DNA of 11,607 nucleotides from Geobacter sp. UBA5608. Its GTDB lineage: Bacteria > Desulfobacterota > Desulfuromonadia > Geobacterales > Pseudopelobacteraceae. Below are positions 7,850-11,607 of this stretch, one piece after another. The notes under the pieces are model-generated. The model saw nothing but the letters and a program-made list of their open reading frames with translations. It did no database searches and was not told the DNA's origin. Numbering within the stretch: the first letter of the stretch is position 1; each line of letters opens with the position of its first letter. The position numbers and the translations under genes are program-made. Where the stretch lies: positions 1-11,607 of the forward strand of contig DIKW01000003.1 in NCBI GenBank assembly GCA_002424705.1, written 5' to 3'.

Positions 7850-8704
7850 ATGCTGAACCATCTCAAGACCACGATGCTGCTTTCACTGCTGACCGTGCTG
7901 CTGGTGTTCATGGGCGGCGCCATCGGCGGCAAGGGCGGCATGCTGATCGCCTTTGTGATGGCCGCCGTGATGAACTTCGGCTCCTACTGGTTCTCGGACA
8001 AGATCGTGCTGCGGATGTACGGCGCCCAGGAGATCACCCGCAATGAAAACCCGGCCTTTTACGGCATGGTGGAGCGACTGGCCCAACGGGCCGGGCTGCC
8101 GATGCCCAAGGTCTACATCATCCCGGACCAATCGCCCAACGCCTTCGCCACCGGCCGCAACCCACAACATGCAGCCGTGGCCGCCACCGAAGGGATCATG
8201 CGGATCCTGACCCCGGAAGAACTGGAAGGGGTGATGGCCCATGAGCTGGGACATGTCAAGAACCGTGACATCCTGATCTCCACCATTGCCGCCACCTTTG
8301 CCGGCGCCATCTCCATGATCGGCAGCATGCTGCAGTGGGGAGCCATGCTGGGAGCCGGCCGAGGAGACGAGGAGGAAGGGGGCGGCATCGGCGGCCTGGT
8401 GGGCTCGCTGGCCATGGCGATCATCGCCCCGCTGGCAGCCATGTTGATCCAGATGGCGGTCTCCCGTTCCCGTGAATACCTGGCAGACGCCACCGGCGCC
8501 CAGATCTGCGGCAGGCCCCAATCCCTGGCCAACGCACTGGCCAAGCTGCACAACGCCTCGCGCATGATCCCGATGCAGGAGGCCCGGCCGGCCACCGCAC
8601 ATATGTTCATCGTCAACCCCTTGACCGGAGCCGGCATGGCGTCGCTCTTCTCGACCCACCCACCGATGGAAGAACGGATCGCCCGGCTGCAGGCCATGCG
8701 CTGA
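7850..8704 (+). CDS. htpX: HtpX membrane zinc metalloprotease (M48B)
   Basis: The 284-residue product has the usual HtpX length and plan. Two N-terminal membrane segments lie at about 8-24 and 29-48. The zinc site is HELGH (His131, Glu132, His135). Two further hydrophobic stretches lie at about 141-165 and 180-204. The third ligand is Glu209 in [11 protein letters not shown]. HtpX degrades damaged or misfolded membrane proteins at the inner membrane, alongside FtsH in E. coli. The C-terminal [13 protein letters not shown] is also typical. AGGAGGT (7834-7840) lies 9 bases before the ATG. The leader carries a manganese-type riboswitch with a terminator, so transcription should depend on Mn2+ status. 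No sigma32-like promoter was evident in front. The ribbon-helix-helix gene 83 bases downstream may be co-transcribed, as no terminator lies between. Confidence 0.96.
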   Translation: MLNHLKTTMLLSLLTVLLVFMGGAIGGKGGMLIAFVMAAVMNFGSYWFSDKIVLRMYGAQEITRNENPAFYGMVERLAQRAGLPMPKVYIIPDQSPNAFATGRNPQHAAVAATEGIMRILTPEELEGVMAHELGHVKNRDILISTIAATFAGAISMIGSMLQWGAMLGAGRGDEEEGGGIGGLVGSLAMAIIAPLAAMLIQMAVSRSREYLADATGAQICGRPQSLANALAKLHNASRMIPMQEARPATAHMFIVNPLTGAGMASLFSTHPPMEERIARLQAMR

Positions 8705-8787
8705 GCAGAGACCGGACCGGAGGGGCCTCGATCGCCACCACGGTGACATCCCGCTAAACCACCACTCAGAAAGGAGCGTGCTACCTG

Positions 8788-9015
8788 ATGCCCAACAAAA
8801 ACAAAAACAAGACCGCGCAGCATCTGCGCAACATCATCTCGTTCCGGGTCAGCGACCAGGAGCTGGACCTGCTGGAACAACTGCGGGGGGATCGCAGCAC
8901 CAAGCTGTCCACCGTGCTGCGCCAGCTGCTCAAGCTGGTGATCGACAACCAGCTGGCCCCAACCCGGCGTCGCAGGTACAGCGCTTCCCGCAGCCTGAAA
9001 AGCGTGACCGCATGA
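8788..9015 (+). CDS. Small ribbon-helix-helix-like protein
   Basis: This is a 75-residue basic protein. A possible beta strand (NIISFRV, about 15-21) is followed by two helices (SDQELDLLEQL, about 22-32; TKLSTVLRQLLKLVIDN, about 38-54), the layout of Arc/MetJ-type or CopG-like DNA-binding proteins. The tail is rich in arginine (RRRR near 60-63). AAGGAG (8771-8776) lies 11 bases before the ATG. It follows htpX on the same strand with no terminator between, so it probably belongs to the same transcript. If it binds DNA, the palindrome in the htpX promoter is an obvious site to test. No toxin partner is evident next to it. The fold assignment rests on pattern only. Confidence 0.75.
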   Translation: MPNKNKNKTAQHLRNIISFRVSDQELDLLEQLRGDRSTKLSTVLRQLLKLVIDNQLAPTRRRRYSASRSLKSVTA

Positions 9016-9092
9016 CACGCCGCGTGCTGTTGGTAGCCCTGGCTGCCCTCTCAATGCTGCCCTTGGCAGTGCAGTTAATAAAGGCCGGTTGA
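9012..9092 (+). CDS. Possible 26-residue membrane peptide
   Basis: An ATG at 9012 overlaps the TGA of the ribbon-helix-helix gene (ATGA) and opens a 26-codon frame ending at 9092. The product has two arginines near the start (MTRR), then a hydrophobic run (VLLVALAALSMLPLAVQLI) long enough for one membrane span, then KAG. No separate ribosome site is visible, so it would depend on coupled translation. Short frames like this can arise by chance. The ATGA junction and the clean topology are the only support. Confidence 0.35.
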   Translation: MTRRVLLVALAALSMLPLAVQLIKAG

Positions 9093-9118
9093 CAACCGCT
9101 AAACTAATTGTGTATCGT
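9089..9118 (+). promoter_or_regulatory. Promoter in front of the Cys/His-rich protein
   Basis: A perfect TTGACA (9089-9094) is followed after 18 bases by TATCGT (9113-9118), four of six matches to TATAAT. The local sequence is AT-rich for this genome. Transcription would start at about 9125, exactly at the ATG of the next gene, which would make the mRNA leaderless. Confidence 0.5.
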
Positions 9119-9124
9119 TTTGAT

Positions 9125-9472
9125 ATGAAATCTCGTTACCAGACCAACTGGCTAGGCAGCGCACTGATGCTGCTGGCCCTACTGAGCGTCCTGCTGGCGC
9201 CGGTGGCCGCAATCTGCCACAGCGGCCAGACCACGGCGCCAGTTGCCATGGCCGATCAGCACCACGAAGGTTGCCCTGATCACCAGAGCCAGCCGGATGA
9301 TGACGATTGCTGTGCCTCCTCAGCCTGCTCATGCGCTTGCCATGCACCGCTCACGACAACGGTAATGTTCCCCCCCGCACCGCTGTTCAGCTTTGAACCG
9401 TTCAGAGAGGACACCCACCGCCTGCCTGCGGTCTACCTGGCGATCTTCGTTCCCCCACAAAACCACTCCTGA
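9125..9472 (+). CDS. Small secreted Cys/His-rich protein, possibly metal-binding
   Basis: This 115-residue product has a signal peptide (charged start, hydrophobic core WLGSALMLLALLSVLLAP, likely cut after VAA near residue 29). The mature part has seven cysteines (31, 50, 62, 63, 68, 70, 72) and several histidines, mostly in an acidic stretch DDDDCCASSACSCACH. The C-terminus AIFVPPQNHS resembles, from memory, small periplasmic proteins encoded beside heavy-metal efflux systems, but no efflux genes are seen here. Metal binding is inferred from composition only. The ATG at 9125 is preferred because the signal peptide begins there. It lacks a ribosome site, and the promoter would start the mRNA at this base. 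A TTG at 9089 in the same frame is the alternative start but overlaps the promoter. Confidence 0.65.
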   Translation: MKSRYQTNWLGSALMLLALLSVLLAPVAAICHSGQTTAPVAMADQHHEGCPDHQSQPDDDDCCASSACSCACHAPLTTTVMFPPAPLFSFEPFREDTHRLPAVYLAIFVPPQNHS

Positions 9473-9487
9473 GATCAGCATTTTGCC

Positions 9488-9554
9488 GGGAAGCCTGCGC
9501 TTCCCCCCTGTCCGCCCCTGCGGACCCATCTGCTGACTGCGCCTTGAGGCGCAG
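9488..9554 (+). promoter_or_regulatory. Three tandem hairpins in the leader of resB
   Basis: Three perfect short hairpins follow one another: GGGAAGC-CTGC-GCTTCCC (9488-9505), GTCCGC-CCCT-GCGGAC (9510-9525) and CTGCGCC-TTGA-GGCGCAG (9537-9554). None is followed by a T-tract, so they are not standard intrinsic terminators. The last ends 4 bases before the resB ribosome site AAGGAG (9559-9564). They could end the upstream transcript, protect the mRNA, or regulate resB translation. No known riboswitch class was recognised. Confidence 0.45.
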
Positions 9555-9573
9555 CGTCAAGGAGTGTCATACC

Positions 9574-10968
9574 ATGGCTGCACACCAAAGCGACATCCCC
9601 ACCAGAGCCTGGGATGCCCTGGCCTCATTACGTCTCACCATGTTTCTGCTGATCGCCCTGGCCCTGGTGTCGATCATCGGCACCGTCATCCCCCAGGGCA
9701 CCCTGGACCCGCAGTACATCGCCTCCATCGGCGGCCAGCAGGGCAATCGCTATAAGCTTTACTCACTGCTGGGTTTTTTCAACATGTACCACTCCTGGTG
9801 GTTCCTGGGCCTCCTGATGCTACTCTCGGCCAACCTGTTGGCCTGTTCCTTGAAGCGACTGCCCCAGGTCTGGCAAACCGCCTTCCGGCCCGAACCGCTG
9901 TTGACCACAGGCGTTGAGCGCAGCGCCACCTGCTGCCAGTCGCTGCCGCTGGAAAGCGCTAACAATCCAGACAGCCTGACCAAGCTGCTCAGCACACGGC
10001 TGGGCCGCCCGATCGTCACGCAACAGGACGGCCAGACCCATCTCTTCGCCCAGCGCCGCCCCTGGGCCCGGCTGGCGGCCTATCTGGTACACGCCAGTAT
10101 CATCCTGATCTTTATCGGCGCCATCATCGGCAATCTGTTCGGCTTCAAAGGGTTTGTGGCCATCCCGGAAGGTGAGACCGTCAACAGCTTTACCGACCGT
10201 CAGGGCAACGTGCGGCCGCTGGGCTTTGAGCTGCGCTGTGACCAGTTCACGGTCAGCTACTACCCGGCCCAGGACGGTCATAATCCGATGCCCAAAGAGT
10301 ACAAGAGCATCCTGACCCTGACTGAAAACGGCAAAGAGATCCCCGGCTACAAACATGCGCGGCTGATCGTCAACGAGCCGCTGACCTACCGGGGGATCAC
10401 CTTCTACCAGTCCAGCTACGGCAACATCGGCTCCCACCAGTTCAGGATCGGCGAAGGCCCGCAGGGACAGAACCTGACACTGGCCAGCGACGGCACCGCA
10501 CACCTGCCGGACGGCAGCAGCATGCATGTGATCGAGGCGGTGCAGGATGTTTCGCCGTTCCTGCCCGGCAAGAGCGGGCCGGCGGCCCGCATCGACGTCC
10601 ACCCGGCCCGCGGCGGCCAGACGCTTGACCTGATTGTCTTTGCCAACCACCCGGACGACAACCGGGCCGAAGCGGCCCGCTTGGGACTGCCGGTCATCAG
10701 CTACCTGGGGGGCAACGAACAGTTCTACACCGGCCTGCAGGTCAACAAGGATCCCGGCGTCTGGGTGGTCTGGGCCGGCTGCCTGCTGTTGTGTATCGCC
10801 CTATACGTGGCCTTTTTCCTGCCCCATCAACGGATCTGGGTCCGGATTGACGAACATCAACTGACCATTGCCGGCCACACCACCCGCGGCCAAGAATCGT
10901 TCCGCCAATGGTTCAACGCCCTGGCCGACTCGCTTCGCACCAACGCCTCACAGGAGGGCAACCAATGA
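9574..10968 (+). CDS. resB: ResB/Ccs1 cytochrome c biogenesis protein (system II)
   Basis: The product is 464 residues from the ATG at 9574, which has AAGGAG 9 bases upstream; a TTG at 9544 in the same frame lies inside a hairpin and is rejected. Membrane segments lie at about 20-40, 73-93, 167-190 and 395-417. A large periplasmic domain lies between the third and fourth. The N-terminal LRLTMFLLIALALVSIIGTVIPQG is typical of ResB. His173 in YLVHASIIL is a candidate conserved haem-ligand histidine of the family. ResB and CcsA form the synthetase that exports haem and attaches it to CXXCH motifs of periplasmic cytochromes c. The gene overlaps ccsA by the four bases ATGA, so the two are translationally coupled. 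This fits a cytochrome-rich metal reducer. Confidence 0.96.
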   Translation: MAAHQSDIPTRAWDALASLRLTMFLLIALALVSIIGTVIPQGTLDPQYIASIGGQQGNRYKLYSLLGFFNMYHSWWFLGLLMLLSANLLACSLKRLPQVWQTAFRPEPLLTTGVERSATCCQSLPLESANNPDSLTKLLSTRLGRPIVTQQDGQTHLFAQRRPWARLAAYLVHASIILIFIGAIIGNLFGFKGFVAIPEGETVNSFTDRQGNVRPLGFELRCDQFTVSYYPAQDGHNPMPKEYKSILTLTENGKEIPGYKHARLIVNEPLTYRGITFYQSSYGNIGSHQFRIGEGPQGQNLTLASDGTAHLPDGSSMHVIEAVQDVSPFLPGKSGPAARIDVHPARGGQTLDLIVFANHPDDNRAEAARLGLPVISYLGGNEQFYTGLQVNKDPGVWVVWAGCLLLCIALYVAFFLPHQRIWVRIDEHQLTIAGHTTRGQESFRQWFNALADSLRTNASQEGNQ

Positions 10969-11607
10969 CCAGCGGATCACTGTTCAACATCACCACCATC
11001 TTTTACATGGCCTCCACCCTGGCCTTTTTCGGCTACCTTGCCGGCCGCAACCAGAAGGTCGGCCTGTCCGGCACGGTTTTGGCCTGGATCGGCTTTGCCA
11101 TCCATACCGTGGCCACCGGCCTGCGCTGGAAGGAATCCTACGACCTGGGCATGGGCCACGCCCCGCTCTCCAATCTCTACGAATCGGTGGTCTTCTTTGC
11201 CTGGAGCATCGTGCTGGTCTTCGGCATCATCGACGCCAAGTACAAATACCGCGTAATCGGCGCCTTTGTGATGCCCTTTGCCCTGCTGGCCATGACCTGG
11301 GGCCAGCTCTACCTGCCCACCGACATCAATCCCCTGATGCCGGCCCTGCAGAGCAACTGGCTGACCTACCACGTACTGACCTGCTTCCTGGGCTATGCCG
11401 CCTTTGCCGTGGCCTGCGGGGTCTCGATCATGTACCTGATCAAGGCCAAGAGTGAAGAAAACGGTACCGACGCCGCCGGTGGCCTGCTCTCGATCTTCCC
11501 GCCCACCAAGGTGCTGGACGACCTGAACTACAAGGCGATCATGGTCGGCTTTCCGCTGTTGACCCTCGGTATCATCACCGGCGCGGCCTGGGCCAACTAC
11601 GCCTGGG
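10965..11607 (+). CDS. ccsA: CcsA/ResC cytochrome c assembly protein, 5' part
   Basis: The first 214 codons are visible and the gene runs out of the window. AGGAGG (10952-10957) lies 7 bases before the ATG. Hydrophobic segments lie at about 10-26, 34-50, 73-89, 96-112, 135-158 and 190-207. His47 (AIHTVATGLRW) and His136 (WLTYHVLTCFLGYAAF) are the positions expected for conserved haem-binding histidines. The last visible residues, GAAWANYAW, lead into the stretch that precedes the tryptophan-rich WWD haem-handling motif, which must lie just outside. CcsA works with ResB, encoded directly upstream, in system II haem delivery to apocytochromes c. No truncation or frameshift is seen within the visible part. 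Confidence 0.95.
   Translation, partial: MTSGSLFNITTIFYMASTLAFFGYLAGRNQKVGLSGTVLAWIGFAIHTVATGLRWKESYDLGMGHAPLSNLYESVVFFAWSIVLVFGIIDAKYKYRVIGAFVMPFALLAMTWGQLYLPTDINPLMPALQSNWLTYHVLTCFLGYAAFAVACGVSIMYLIKAKSEENGTDAAGGLLSIFPPTKVLDDLNYKAIMVGFPLLTLGIITGAAWANYAW

Noticed and set aside
7883..8749. Minus-strand frame opposite htpX
   Set aside because: It is antisense to a gene with intact HtpX motifs and has no domain of its own.

Overview
The window looks like chromosomal DNA of a Geobacter-type bacterium (Desulfuromonadota, possibly near Trichlorobacter/Geobacter lovleyi). This is inferred from high GC, an HdrD-like cysteine-rich Fe-S protein, system II cytochrome c maturation genes, and a kinase-rich layout. 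No species marker is present, so the placement is tentative.

Layout. (1) Positions 1-321 (+) hold the C-terminus of a CCG-domain Fe-S oxidoreductase, closed by a strong intrinsic terminator (335-378). (2) Positions 7444-400 (-) hold a tightly packed four-gene signalling operon, in this order: a 1442-residue CheR/PAS/histidine kinase/receiver hybrid; a PhnD-like periplasmic binding protein; a membrane histidine kinase; and a stand-alone receiver. Junctions are a 4-base overlap, a 4-base gap and a 14-base overlap. (3) The 405-base divergent intergenic region 7445-7849 holds a probable promoter for the signalling operon. Facing the other way, it holds a promoter, a yybP-ykoY-type (Mn2+) riboswitch and its expression-platform terminator. 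(4) Positions 7850-9092 (+) hold the HtpX membrane protease, a small ribbon-helix-helix-like protein and a possible 26-residue membrane peptide. (5) Positions 9125-9472 (+) hold a small secreted Cys/His-rich protein with its own likely promoter. (6) Positions 9574-11607 (+) hold resB/ccs1 and the start of ccsA, the system II haem-transfer and cytochrome c assembly pair, preceded by three consecutive small hairpins.

Main result. The PhnD-like gene is interrupted by a single in-frame TGA (2700-2702). Coherent family sequence continues in the same frame on both sides. Ten nucleotides after the TGA, the mRNA can form an 8-bp hairpin with a GUC loop, and the loop starts 18 nt after the TGA. This matches the geometry of a bacterial SECIS element. 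I therefore propose a selenocysteine-containing (Sec140) periplasmic solute-binding sensor protein that works with the neighbouring kinases. I do not know of a described selenoprotein in this family.

Second result. A manganese-type riboswitch sits in front of htpX, which is not one of the usual transporter or TerC targets. A perfect 20-bp palindrome fills the spacer of the promoter driving it.

How the genes may work together: the periplasmic protein would bind a ligand or sense redox state and signal to the membrane kinase. That kinase, possibly with the soluble hybrid kinase, would phosphorylate the single-domain receiver. On the other side, Mn2+ would permit transcription of membrane protein quality control (htpX).
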